Shown here: positions 47,209 to 55,350 of the stretch, piece by piece
How the letters are laid out: every line of letters begins with the position of its first letter
Position numbering within the stretch: position 1 is the first letter of the stretch
NCBI RefSeq assembly: GCF_004300825.1
Contig: NZ_CP036250.1
Coordinates: forward strand, 2,722,001 to 2,786,000
From: Egicoccus halophilus
Lineage (GTDB): Bacteria; Actinomycetota; Nitriliruptoria; Nitriliruptorales; Nitriliruptoraceae
Direction of reading: 5' to 3'
Length of the DNA stretch: 64,000 bases
Translations under genes and position numbers: made by a program
Notes under the pieces: generated by a model
Databases searched by the model: none
Told to the model about the DNA's origin: nothing
What the model saw: the letters and a program-made list of their open reading frames with translations, nothing else

Positions 47209-48478
47209 CGAGACCCTGGCGATCCACGCCGGCTACGAACCGGACCCGACCACCAAGGCGGTCGCCGTTCCGATCTACCAGACGGTCGCGTACGCCTTCG
47301 ACGACGCGCAGCACGGTGCTGACCTGTTCGACCTCGCCGTCCCCGGCAACATCTACACCCGCATCATGAACCCGACCCAGGACGTGCTCGAGCAGCGCAT
47401 CGCCGCGCTCGAGGGCGGCGTCGCGGCTCTGGCGACCAGCTCCGGACAGGCGGCGATCACCTACGCGATCCAGAACCTCACCAGTTTCGGCGACAACATC
47501 GTGACCGTGCCGCTGCTCTACGGGGGCACGTACACCCTGTTCAAGCACATGTTCCCGGCGCAGGGCGTCGAGGTCCGCTTCGCCGCCGACGACTCCCCCG
47601 ACGCGCTCGGCTCGCTGATCGACGAACGGACCAAGGCGGTCTACTTCGAGTCCATCGGCAACCCGGCGGGCAACATCCCCGACATCGAGGCCATCGCGAA
47701 GGTGGCCCACGACGCCGGCGTGCCGGTCGTCGTCGACTCGACCGTGGCCACCCCGATCCTGCTCAAGCCGATCTCGTGGGGCGCCGACATCGTGATCCAC
47801 TCGATGACGAAGTACATCGGTGGGCACGGCAACTCGGTCGGCGGGATCATCGTCGACGGCGGCCGCTTCCCCTGGGCCGACCACGCCGAGCGCTTCCCGC
47901 AGTTCAACCAGCCCGAGCCCGCCTACCACGGCGTGGTGTACGCCGAGGCCCTCGGTGCCGCCGCGTTCATCGGCCGCGCCCGCACGGTGCCGCTGCGCAA
48001 CACCGGCTCGGCGATCAGTCCCTTCAACGCGTGGCAGATCCTGCAGGGGCTGCAGACCCTGCCGTTGCGCATGGAACGCCACGTCGAGAACGCGGCGAAG
48101 GTCGCGCGACACCTCGCCGACCACCCGAGCGTCGCCTACGTCGAGTACGCGGGCCTGCCGGACTCCCCGTACCACGAGCTGGCGCAGAAGTACACCGGTG
48201 GCCGACCCGCGTCGCTGCTGACGTTCGGGGTGCAGGGCGGCTACGAGGCGGCGGTGAGGTTCCACGACGCGCTGGAGTTGTTCACCCGCCTCGTCAACAT
48301 CGGGGACACCAAGTCACTCGTCAACCACCCGGCGTCCACCACCCACCGCCAGCTGACCGAGGAGGAGCTCGTGACGGCCGGGGTGAGTCCCGACGCGATC
48401 CGGCTGAACGTCGGCATCGAGCACATCGACGACATCCTCGCCGACCTCGACCAGGCGCTGGCCGCCGCCACCGACTGA
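47198..48478 (+). CDS. metY: O-acetylhomoserine sulfhydrylase
   Basis: This 426-residue PLP enzyme makes homocysteine from O-acylhomoserine and sulfide. The Cys/Met metabolism PLP fold is clear: IYTRIMNPTQDVLEQRIAALEGG, SSGQAAITYAI, and the PLP lysine in HSMTKYIGGHGNSVGG. The C-terminal GYEAAVRFHDALELFTRLVNIGDTKSL pattern is that of MetY rather than MetB. The ATG at 47198 lies in the end of metA after a GGGAGGG site, so the two are coupled. No known SAM riboswitch is seen upstream of metA. Confidence 0.92.
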   Translation: MPHDETLAIHAGYEPDPTTKAVAVPIYQTVAYAFDDAQHGADLFDLAVPGNIYTRIMNPTQDVLEQRIAALEGGVAALATSSGQAAITYAIQNLTSFGDNIVTVPLLYGGTYTLFKHMFPAQGVEVRFAADDSPDALGSLIDERTKAVYFESIGNPAGNIPDIEAIAKVAHDAGVPVVVDSTVATPILLKPISWGADIVIHSMTKYIGGHGNSVGGIIVDGGRFPWADHAERFPQFNQPEPAYHGVVYAEALGAAAFIGRARTVPLRNTGSAISPFNAWQILQGLQTLPLRMERHVENAAKVARHLADHPSVAYVEYAGLPDSPYHELAQKYTGGRPASLLTFGVQGGYEAAVRFHDALELFTRLVNIGDTKSLVNHPASTTHRQLTEEELVTAGVSPDAIRLNVGIEHIDDILADLDQALAAATD

Positions 48479-48649
48479 GCCGGGTGCTCGTGCGGCAAGA
48501 CCCGCCCGGACGAGCGGCCGCGGACGAGCGGCCGCACGGTCGGGCGAGCGTCGGCCACCGCGTGCGTGACCATCGCACGGCCGCGTCCGGTGTCCCGCGG
48601 CCTGCTTGCATCCGGACGGCACCGAATCCGACCGGCACCAGGAGACCCC

Positions 48650-49573
48650 ATGCTGCGATGGTTGCTCTCGCGCGCGGCCGGTGACCCCCGGCTCGCCGAG
48701 CTGGCCGCGACCAGTCCGCTCGTGCGTCCGCTCGTCGACCGGTTCGTCGCCGGCGACACGCTCGAGGACGGTCTCCGGGCCGCCACCGAACTCGCCGCCG
48801 TCGGGGCGACGCTGACGCTCGACCACGTGGGTGAGTACGTCACCGACGAGCAGGACGCCGACGCGGCCGCCGGCGCCTACCGCGATCTGCTCGCGCGCAG
48901 CGCCGAGGAACAGCTGCCGGCCGGCATCAGCGTCAAGCCGACCCAGCTCGGCCTGCTGCTCGATCGGCCGGGTTGCAAGGCCCGGGTGGCCGACCTCGCC
49001 GCCCGCGCCGCCGAGGCGGACGCGCACGTGACCCTGGACATGGAGGACCACACGGTCACCGAGGCGACGGTCCGCCTGGTCGAGCAGGCCCATGCCGACG
49101 GGGCGACCAACGTCGGCTGCGCCCTGCAGTCGGCCCTGCATCGCACGCCCGAGGACGTACGTCGTCTCACCCGCCTCGGGGCCGGCATCCGGTTGTGCAA
49201 GGGGGCCTACGCCGAACCCGCTCACGTCGCCTGGCAGCGTCGGGTCGAGGTCGACCGGGCCTATCTCGAGGCCGCCCGCTACCTGCTGCGCGAGGCCACC
49301 TACCCCCGCTTCGCGACCCACGACCACCGGCTGGTGGCCGCCATCAAGCGCGAGGCCGCGGTGCTCGGACGCGCACGGGACAGCTACGAGTTCCAGATGC
49401 TCTACGGCGTCCGCGACGACCTGCAGCGAACGTTGGTGGGCGACGGCTACCGGCTGTGTGTCTACGTTCCCTACGGGACCGAGTGGTTCCCCTACGTCGT
49501 GCGCCGGCTCGCGGAACGGCCGGCCAACCTCGCGTTCTTCCTACGTGCCTTGACGAGTGGAGACCAGTCATGA
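48650..49573 (+). CDS. Proline dehydrogenase
   Basis: The 307-residue FAD enzyme oxidises proline to pyrroline-5-carboxylate. The TIM-barrel motifs are visible: LTLDHVGEYV, ISVKPTQLGL, VTLDMEDH, RLCKGAYAEP and FATHDHRLV, then YEFQMLYGVR. The monofunctional form is normal for Actinobacteria. ATG 48650 follows AGGAG. Its stop overlaps the start of the next gene (ATGA), so both steps of proline catabolism are cotranslated. Confidence 0.93.
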   Translation: MLRWLLSRAAGDPRLAELAATSPLVRPLVDRFVAGDTLEDGLRAATELAAVGATLTLDHVGEYVTDEQDADAAAGAYRDLLARSAEEQLPAGISVKPTQLGLLLDRPGCKARVADLAARAAEADAHVTLDMEDHTVTEATVRLVEQAHADGATNVGCALQSALHRTPEDVRRLTRLGAGIRLCKGAYAEPAHVAWQRRVEVDRAYLEAARYLLREATYPRFATHDHRLVAAIKREAAVLGRARDSYEFQMLYGVRDDLQRTLVGDGYRLCVYVPYGTEWFPYVVRRLAERPANLAFFLRALTSGDQS

Positions 49574-51195
49574 GCGACGGCCGCTTCCGCGTCCCCGAAC
49601 CCGTCAACGAACCCGTACGGGACTACGCCCCCAGCAGCCCGGAGCGCGCCTCGCTCGAACAGCGCCTGCGCACCATGAGCGGCGAACGCGTCGAGGCGCC
49701 CAACGTCATCGACGGGCGCGACGTCACCACCGGCGACACGTTCGTGGCCCGCGCACCGCACCGTCACGACCTCGAGCTCGCCGACGTGCACGCGGCGGGC
49801 CGCGACGAGGTGCAGCAGGCCATCGAGGCGGCCCTGGCCGCCAAGCACGACTGGTCGCGGACGCCATTCGAGCATCGCTGCGCCATCTTCCTGCGCGCGG
49901 CCGAGCTGCTCGCCGGACCGTGGCGCGACACCCTCAACGCCGCCACGGTCCTCCACCAGTCGAAGTCGGTGCTGCAGGCCGAGATCGACGCCGCGTGCGA
50001 GCTGATCGACTTCCTGCGGTTCAACGTCGCCTTCGCCCAGCGCGTGTACGACGAGCAGCCACAGTCGGTCGCCGGGGAGTGGAACCGCACCGACCACCGG
50101 CCGCTCGAAGGCTTCGTGCTGGCCGTCACACCGTTCAACTTCACCGCCATCGCCGGCAACCTGCCCACCGCACCGGCGCTGATGGGCAACACGGTGGTGT
50201 GGAAGCCCTCGGAGAAGCAGGCACTGTCGGCACACCACCTGATGCGCCTGCTGCAGGCCGCCGGTCTGCCCGACGGGGTGATCAACCTCGTGCACGGTGA
50301 CGGCGCGCAGGCCGTCGACGTCGCCACCGCGTCACCGCACCTCGGCGGGCTGCACTTCACCGGCTCCGCGGCGGTGCTCTCGGGGCTGTTCCGCAAGGTC
50401 GGGGAGAACATCGACCGGTTCCGTGCCTTCCCCCGCATCGTCGGCGAGTCGGGCGGCAAGGACTTCGTGGTGGCGCACCCGTCGGCGGACGTCGACCGAC
50501 TGGTCGTCGCGCTCGGACGCGGAGCGTTCGAGTACCAGGGGCAGAAGTGCTCGGCCGCGTCGCGGGCCTACGTGCCGCGCTCGGTCTGGCAGCACGTCCG
50601 CGATCCGCTGGCCGACCTCGCCTCGTCGCTGACGATGGGCGACGTCGGCGAGGACCTGTCGACGTTCATGGGGGCGGTGATCGACGGGCGCGCGTGGGCC
50701 CGCCACCGCGACGCCATCGACCAGGCGGCACACGCCGGCGCCGAGGTCCTCGTCGGTGGCGACCCCGACGACGCCGACGGGTGGTTCGTGCCGCCCACGG
50801 TGCTGGTCACCGACGACCCGCGCGCCAGCACGATGACCGAGGAGTTGTTCGGCCCGATCCTCACCGTGCACGTCTACGACGACGCCGACTTCGACACCGT
50901 GCTCGGCGAGGTGGACCAGGCGGCCCCGTACGCGCTGACCGGGTCGATCTTCGCCGACGACCGGCGGGCGGTGGCCCGGGCGACCGACGCGCTGCGCGAC
51001 ACCGCCGGCAACTTCTACGTCAACGACAAGCCGACCGGGTCGATCGTCGGACGCCAGCCGTTCGGTGGCGCGCGCCGCTCGGGCACCAACGACAAGGCTG
51101 GGTCGGTGCTCAACCTGCAGCGGTGGGTGTCACCGCGGGTCATCAAGGAGACGTGGGTGTCCCCGGTGGACCCGCGCTACCCCCACATGGGCTGA
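49570..51195 (+). CDS. pruA: L-glutamate gamma-semialdehyde (P5C) dehydrogenase
   Basis: The 541-residue aldehyde dehydrogenase converts P5C/glutamate semialdehyde to glutamate with NAD. The conserved parts are TPFNFTAIAGNLP, VVWKPSEKQ, the catalytic glutamate in VGESGGKDF, the catalytic cysteine in EYQGQKCSAAS and EELFGPILTV. Length fits the PruA type. It overlaps proline dehydrogenase by four bases. Confidence 0.95.
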   Translation: MSDGRFRVPEPVNEPVRDYAPSSPERASLEQRLRTMSGERVEAPNVIDGRDVTTGDTFVARAPHRHDLELADVHAAGRDEVQQAIEAALAAKHDWSRTPFEHRCAIFLRAAELLAGPWRDTLNAATVLHQSKSVLQAEIDAACELIDFLRFNVAFAQRVYDEQPQSVAGEWNRTDHRPLEGFVLAVTPFNFTAIAGNLPTAPALMGNTVVWKPSEKQALSAHHLMRLLQAAGLPDGVINLVHGDGAQAVDVATASPHLGGLHFTGSAAVLSGLFRKVGENIDRFRAFPRIVGESGGKDFVVAHPSADVDRLVVALGRGAFEYQGQKCSAASRAYVPRSVWQHVRDPLADLASSLTMGDVGEDLSTFMGAVIDGRAWARHRDAIDQAAHAGAEVLVGGDPDDADGWFVPPTVLVTDDPRASTMTEELFGPILTVHVYDDADFDTVLGEVDQAAPYALTGSIFADDRRAVARATDALRDTAGNFYVNDKPTGSIVGRQPFGGARRSGTNDKAGSVLNLQRWVSPRVIKETWVSPVDPRYPHMG

Positions 51196-51326
51196 GAGGG
51201 CACCCGGCCGAGGTGGCCGGACGGCGGCGGTGCCGGGCCGTCCGGACGCCGCGGCACCCGAACGGCCGCGTCCCGGCGGCCCGCCGACCGGGCACCGTGC
51301 ACGCTCCCGCACACAAAGGCCGGTCC

Positions 51327-51761
51327 GTGCCCGAGGTCGTTCGCATCATCCCCGCGTCACGCGACGCCGTGTTCGAGGCGCTGTCGCGCCCGGAGAACTA
51401 TCCGCGTTGGGTCGTCGGTGCCCAGCGCATCCGCGCGGTCGAGGGTGACTGGCCGCAGGAGGGATCGACCTTCCACCACGTGGTCGGGGCGTTCCCGTTG
51501 CGGCTGAAGGACTCGACCAGTGTCGTGACGATGGTCCCCGACGAGCAGCTCGTACTGGAGGCCCGTGGTCGCCCGCTGGGCCGCGCGACGGTGGAGCTGC
51601 ACCTCGAGGAGGTCCCCGGCGGCACGCGTGTGCGCATGGTGGAGTTCCCGATCTCCGGCCCCGGACGCTTCCTCCCGTCGTTCGTCCTCGGACCGTCGAT
51701 CCGGCAGCGCAACGAGGTCTCGCTCCAGCGCCTCGAGGACGTGCTGACCTCCGGGCGTTGA
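51327..51761 (+). CDS. SRPBCC (START-like) family protein
   Basis: The 144-residue helix-grip protein begins IIPASRDAVFEALSRPENYPRWV, the usual opening of polyketide cyclase/dehydrase-like SRPBCC proteins that bind hydrophobic ligands. GTG 51327 fits the family start. No polyketide genes are near. The ligand is unknown. Confidence 0.8.
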   Translation: MPEVVRIIPASRDAVFEALSRPENYPRWVVGAQRIRAVEGDWPQEGSTFHHVVGAFPLRLKDSTSVVTMVPDEQLVLEARGRPLGRATVELHLEEVPGGTRVRMVEFPISGPGRFLPSFVLGPSIRQRNEVSLQRLEDVLTSGR

Positions 51762-51776
51762 CCGCCGGGTGACGCG

Positions 51777-52262
51777 TCAGCGCACGAACGCCGCCACGCC
51801 CCACACCGCGATCATGGTGAGTCCGACGACGAGCTCCACGACCACACCGATGCCGTAGGCGCGTACGACCGACCCGACCGAGCGCCATGCCGGTTCCCAG
51901 TCCCCCAGTCGCTGGAACTCGGCCACCAGCAGCCCGGCCGCGGCGCCGATCAGGAACCCCAGCACGGGGATGACGAAGAACCCGACGACGGCGCCGAGCG
52001 CGGCCAGTCCGAGCGAGCGCATCGGCACGCCGCCGCGGCGTCCGGAGCGCGCCGGCAACCAGATCGTGGCCCCGGTGCCGATGGCGAACAGCACGGTGAG
52101 GATGGCCGCGATCGTCCACCCCGCGGTGTCGGTGGCGACCAGCAGGGCACTGCCCGCACCGGCGAGCCACACCAGCAGCAGGCCCGGCAGGACCGGGACG
52201 ACCACGCCGACCAGGCCGACGAGCATCACGAGCAGGGCGAGGGCGGCGACGACGGGGTCCAT
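51777..52262 (-). CDS. DUF456 family membrane protein
   Basis: The 161-residue protein has four to five membrane helices with the DUF456 pattern: GLVGVVVPVLPGLLLVWLAG near the start and the glycine-rich VIPVLGFLIGAAAGLL later. It converges on the SRPBCC gene with 15 bases between stops. Function unknown. Confidence 0.82.
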   Translation of the reverse strand: MDPVVAALALLVMLVGLVGVVVPVLPGLLLVWLAGAGSALLVATDTAGWTIAAILTVLFAIGTGATIWLPARSGRRGGVPMRSLGLAALGAVVGFFVIPVLGFLIGAAAGLLVAEFQRLGDWEPAWRSVGSVVRAYGIGVVVELVVGLTMIAVWGVAAFVR

Positions 52263-52363
52263 GCGTCCTCCTGGACGAAGCGGCAGCTGCGGTGGCGACG
52301 TTCCCCGCGCACGCTACGCCGCGTGATGCGGAGCGGACCGCACCGGGGCTGACCGCACGGCAA

Positions 52364-52401
52364 CGGGCCGGGGACGCGTCCGTGGACGCTCCCCCGGCCC
52401 G
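52364..52401 (-). terminator. Terminator after xylanase
   Basis: Outer arms CGGGCCGGGG and CCCCGGCCCG with inner arms GCGTCC/GGACGC form a long hairpin about 25 bases after the xylanase stop. Confidence 0.7.
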
Positions 52402-52427
52402 CCCGCCGGGTGCCGGGACCCCCGGAC

Positions 52428-54065
52428 TCAGTCGGTGAGCACGCGTGCCCGACTCACCAGCGACGCCGCCTGGTCGCGACGAACCGGCTGGTTCGGCGAG
52501 AAGGTGGTCGCGGTGGTGCCGAAGACGACGTTCGCGCCGTACAGGGCGTTGATGGCCCCCGCGTGGGTCGGCGTCAGGTCCGTGAACGGACCCGTGTCGA
52601 CGTCGTCGAGCTCGAGCCAGTTCGCCAGCATGGTCGCCAGCTGCGCTCGGTTGATCGTCGCGCCCGGACGGAAGGTGTGGTCGCGGTACCCGTCGACGAC
52701 GCCGGCGGCGACCAGTGCCGCGATGGCACCCTCGTGCTGGGTGCCGGCCACGTCGGTGAACCGGGTGGTGGTACCGGTCGTGTCGAGCCCCGCTGCCTGG
52801 GCGAGAAGCGTCGCCAACTGTCCACGCGTGAGCGAGGACGCCGGACGGAACGTGCCGTCCCGGAACCCGGCCACGATCCCGTCGCGGCTGAGCGCACGGA
52901 TGTTGGCTTCGTGCGCACCGGCCGGGACGTCGGGATAGCCCGGCAGGCTGTCGAGCAGCGTGCGGTGCAGGGCGTAGTAGGCCGGCTTGCGGCTGAAGTC
53001 CTCGAAGGTCACCGTCGCGGCGCCCTGGTCGGGGAAGAACACCGGGACCCACGAGTAGCGGTCCGACCAACCCCAGATGGTGTAGGAACGGCAGCCCTCC
53101 ACGTTCAGACACGCCTGCAGCGTGCGCCGGTAGTCGTCGGCCTGACGGGCCAGTTGTGCCGGCGTCGGGCGACCGGTGTCGTCGAGCACCATGCGGACGT
53201 CGACCTCGGTGATGGCCGTCTCGAGGCCGAGCGCGTCGAAGCGCTCCAGGTTCGCCTGCAGGTCACCGGGGAAGCCCCACTGGATGCCGAGGTGCCCCTG
53301 CGCCCCGAAGCCGTCGACCGGGACGCCCTCGTCGAGCAGCTGCTGGGCGAGCTCGTAGTAGGCCGTGCTCTTGGCGTTGATGGACTCGACGCTGTAGTCG
53401 TTGAAGAACAGCAGCGCGTCCGGGTCGGCCTCGTGCGCCCAGCGGAACGCGTCGGCGATGATGCCGGGACCGAGGTTGCGGATCCAGATGTTCTCCTCGC
53501 GGAACTCGCCCTCGCCGGTGAAGATCTCGTTGGCCACGTCCCACTGCTGGATGCGGCCCGCGAAGTGCCCCACGACGGTGAGGATGTGCTCGCGCAGGAT
53601 CCCGCGCAGCTCGTCGGGCGTGAAGTCGCCCTCCTCGAGCCACAGCGGGTTCTGGCTGTGCCACAGCAGCGTGTGGCCGCGCACGACCTGGCCGTTGGCC
53701 TCGGCGAACTCGACGATCGCCTCGGCGGGAGCGAGGTTGTAGGTCCCCTGTTCCGGATGGACGAACTCCCACTTGAGGTGGTTCTCGGGCGTCAACGAGC
53801 TGAACTCGCGGGCCAGGTGCGACCGGTAGACCACGTCGTTGGGGAACGGGTCCGGGTAGGGCATCTCGAGGTGGTGGCCGCCCCCGGCGACCGCGACCCC
53901 GACCTCGAGGTCGAGCGGCGCGACCCCGCGCAGGGTGTCGGTCGCGCTGGCGGGTCGGGCGGTGTCGTCGGCGAGCCCGGCGGTGGGTGCCAGGGCCGTC
54001 GCCGCGAGTGCCGCCGCGAGCGACAGCGCGACGGTCGAACGTCTCGGAGTACGTGTTCTACGCAT
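52428..54065 (-). CDS. GH10 endo-1,4-beta-xylanase with C-terminal SLH repeats
   Basis: This 545-residue secreted enzyme has a signal peptide (ending near GLADD), a GH10 barrel and three S-layer-homology repeats. GH10 marks are TPENHLKWEFVHP, the acid/base glutamate in WDVANEIF, the nucleophile in AITEVDVRM and YTIWGWSDRYSW. The SLH region (GIVAGFRDGTFRPASSLTRG, VVDGYRDHTFRPGATINRA, VVFGTTATTFSPNQPV) should hold it to the cell wall. ATG 54065 follows GGGGAG. It lies next to an integrated element that begins 158 bases upstream of its start codon. Confidence 0.94.
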   Translation of the reverse strand: MRRTRTPRRSTVALSLAAALAATALAPTAGLADDTARPASATDTLRGVAPLDLEVGVAVAGGGHHLEMPYPDPFPNDVVYRSHLAREFSSLTPENHLKWEFVHPEQGTYNLAPAEAIVEFAEANGQVVRGHTLLWHSQNPLWLEEGDFTPDELRGILREHILTVVGHFAGRIQQWDVANEIFTGEGEFREENIWIRNLGPGIIADAFRWAHEADPDALLFFNDYSVESINAKSTAYYELAQQLLDEGVPVDGFGAQGHLGIQWGFPGDLQANLERFDALGLETAITEVDVRMVLDDTGRPTPAQLARQADDYRRTLQACLNVEGCRSYTIWGWSDRYSWVPVFFPDQGAATVTFEDFSRKPAYYALHRTLLDSLPGYPDVPAGAHEANIRALSRDGIVAGFRDGTFRPASSLTRGQLATLLAQAAGLDTTGTTTRFTDVAGTQHEGAIAALVAAGVVDGYRDHTFRPGATINRAQLATMLANWLELDDVDTGPFTDLTPTHAGAINALYGANVVFGTTATTFSPNQPVRRDQAASLVSRARVLTD

Positions 54066-54222
54066 GGCGAAGCTCCCCTGTCGCCGCGAGGACCGGCCTC
54101 CCGAGCCGGTCCGCTCCCTATTAGTATGGCGCGGCAACAAATTATGAGCGCAGCATAGGGGCAGCCCGTTGTGACCACAAGGCGCGTCCGATCGACAGAA
54201 CGCGAGACGCGATGAGCGCGCG

Positions 54223-54264
54223 TGGGCCGGGCGGGGCTCGAACCCGCGACCAAACGATTATGAG
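54223..54264 (-). other. tRNA 3' fragment (anticodon CAT), attachment site
   Basis: On the minus strand this reads an anticodon loop CTCATAA, a T-arm GCGGGTTCGAGCCCCGC, the 3' acceptor strand CCGGCCC and discriminator A. The matching 5' half is absent: the bases before CTCATAA do not pair with the anticodon stem and no complementary acceptor is at the right distance. This is what remains when an element inserts into a tRNA 3' end. Confidence 0.75.
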
Positions 54265-54639
54265 ACGAGTAGGCCGTCTCACGTCGGCCCTGGTCGCTTT
54301 CGGGTTCGGGGAAGTGGCCTGGGTCCCGGGTGGGTCCCTGCGACCTCCCGACGGGCCTCGAATCGTGGCGCTGTGTTCGGAAGGCGCGCGCTCTTGGTCT
54401 CGCCAGCGCACACCCCTAGGCGTCAAGGCGTCTTGACGAGATGGGAACCTAGATTCCCGCTAGCGGCGTAGTTACAGCTTTGCGGTGTGCTTAGGCGAAG
54501 AATCTTTCCTGTCTAGCGCGACTCGACGCTAGCTCGCGAGGTGTGCTGAGCGAATTCGTCTGTGGCGGACGACAGAACCATGTGGTCAACTCAGGTGCCG
54601 CCAGGGTGGCGGTGAGCGTCAGCCACAAGGAGCGACGCG
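54265..54639. other. Intergenic region at the element's left end
   Basis: About 375 bases contain no convincing gene. The base composition is less GC-rich than the chromosome to the left, with AT-rich stretches near 54431-54515. Integrase arm sites are expected here, but I see no clear repeats. Confidence 0.45.
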
Positions 54640-55254
54640 ATGAACAGCGAGTTCGAGGAGTGGTCCGCCGGCCACGTCGTGGACTTCCACGAGTGGGCCG
54701 GGAAGGAAGGCCGGATGAACGCGTCCACGGCCGCCGCGCGAGGCAGCGCGGTCAAGCGCGTCTTCGAGTACGTGTACGGCGAGGAGTGGCCCAGCCAGTC
54801 CGTGAAGGACCTGGACGAGGCCGACCTCTTCCTCCGGTTCCGCAACAAGGCGAAGTTCGACGTCACGCCCAAGAGCATGGAGACCTACGAGGGCCGCTTC
54901 ACGAAGGCCATCGAGAGCTACACGCTCTTCAACAAGGACCAGACCGCCTGGGCACAGTCCCTCCGGACCAACACGAGGGCTCCGCGGTCGGGCAAGGCCG
55001 ACAAGAAGAAGGAGAGCGAGACCCAGGCCCAGCAGCAGTCGAAGGTGACTGAGCCGGAGATGGGCGGCCGTGACGAGCAGGTGCCCGAAGGTCTGACGCG
55101 CTACCCCTTCCCGCTCCAAGGCGGGGTGCAGGCTCAGCTCTACCTGCCCACGAAGGGGCTCACGGGTCCCGATGTGAAGCGGCTGACCGCCTACCTCCAG
55201 AGCCTCGTGATGGAGGAGCAGCCGGCGCTGATGGCGGGCTCGCCCCAGGAGTAG
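54640..55254 (+). CDS. Unknown element protein with recombinase core-binding-like N-terminus
   Basis: This 204-residue soluble protein has AAGGAG seven bases before its ATG. The N-terminal 90 residues (VDFHEWAGKEG, TYEGRFTKAIESYTLF) resemble the SAM-like helical domain that precedes the catalytic domain of tyrosine recombinases, but no catalytic domain follows. A charged Lys/Glu/Gln linker leads to a C-terminal piece with YPFPLQGGVQAQLYLP and LTAYLQSL, a pattern seen in small phage and regulatory proteins. It sits between the attachment site and the integrase. A role in recombination or immunity is only a guess. Confidence 0.6.
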   Translation: MNSEFEEWSAGHVVDFHEWAGKEGRMNASTAAARGSAVKRVFEYVYGEEWPSQSVKDLDEADLFLRFRNKAKFDVTPKSMETYEGRFTKAIESYTLFNKDQTAWAQSLRTNTRAPRSGKADKKKESETQAQQQSKVTEPEMGGRDEQVPEGLTRYPFPLQGGVQAQLYLPTKGLTGPDVKRLTAYLQSLVMEEQPALMAGSPQE

Positions 55255-55261
55255 GCCCGAT

Positions 55262-55341
55262 GCGAAGAGGAGGCGTAGCACTCGCGGCTTTCGCGAACCG
55301 CCAAGCAACCTTGGCCTATGGCGAGTGCTACGCCTCTTCGC
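55262..55341. terminator. Long imperfect inverted repeat, bidirectional terminator
   Basis: Arms at 55262-55285 and 55321-55341 pair over 21 bp (GCGAAGAGG...CGTAGCACTCGC); the left arm carries an extra AGG. The loop is 35 bases. It lies between the stops of the convergent 204-residue gene and the integrase. Confidence 0.7.
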
Positions 55342-55350
55342 AGGCTACTC

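Noticed and set aside
54180-54300. Complete tRNA gene
   Set aside because: Only the anticodon loop, T arm and 3' acceptor can be read. The bases on the 5' side do not form the anticodon stem or acceptor.
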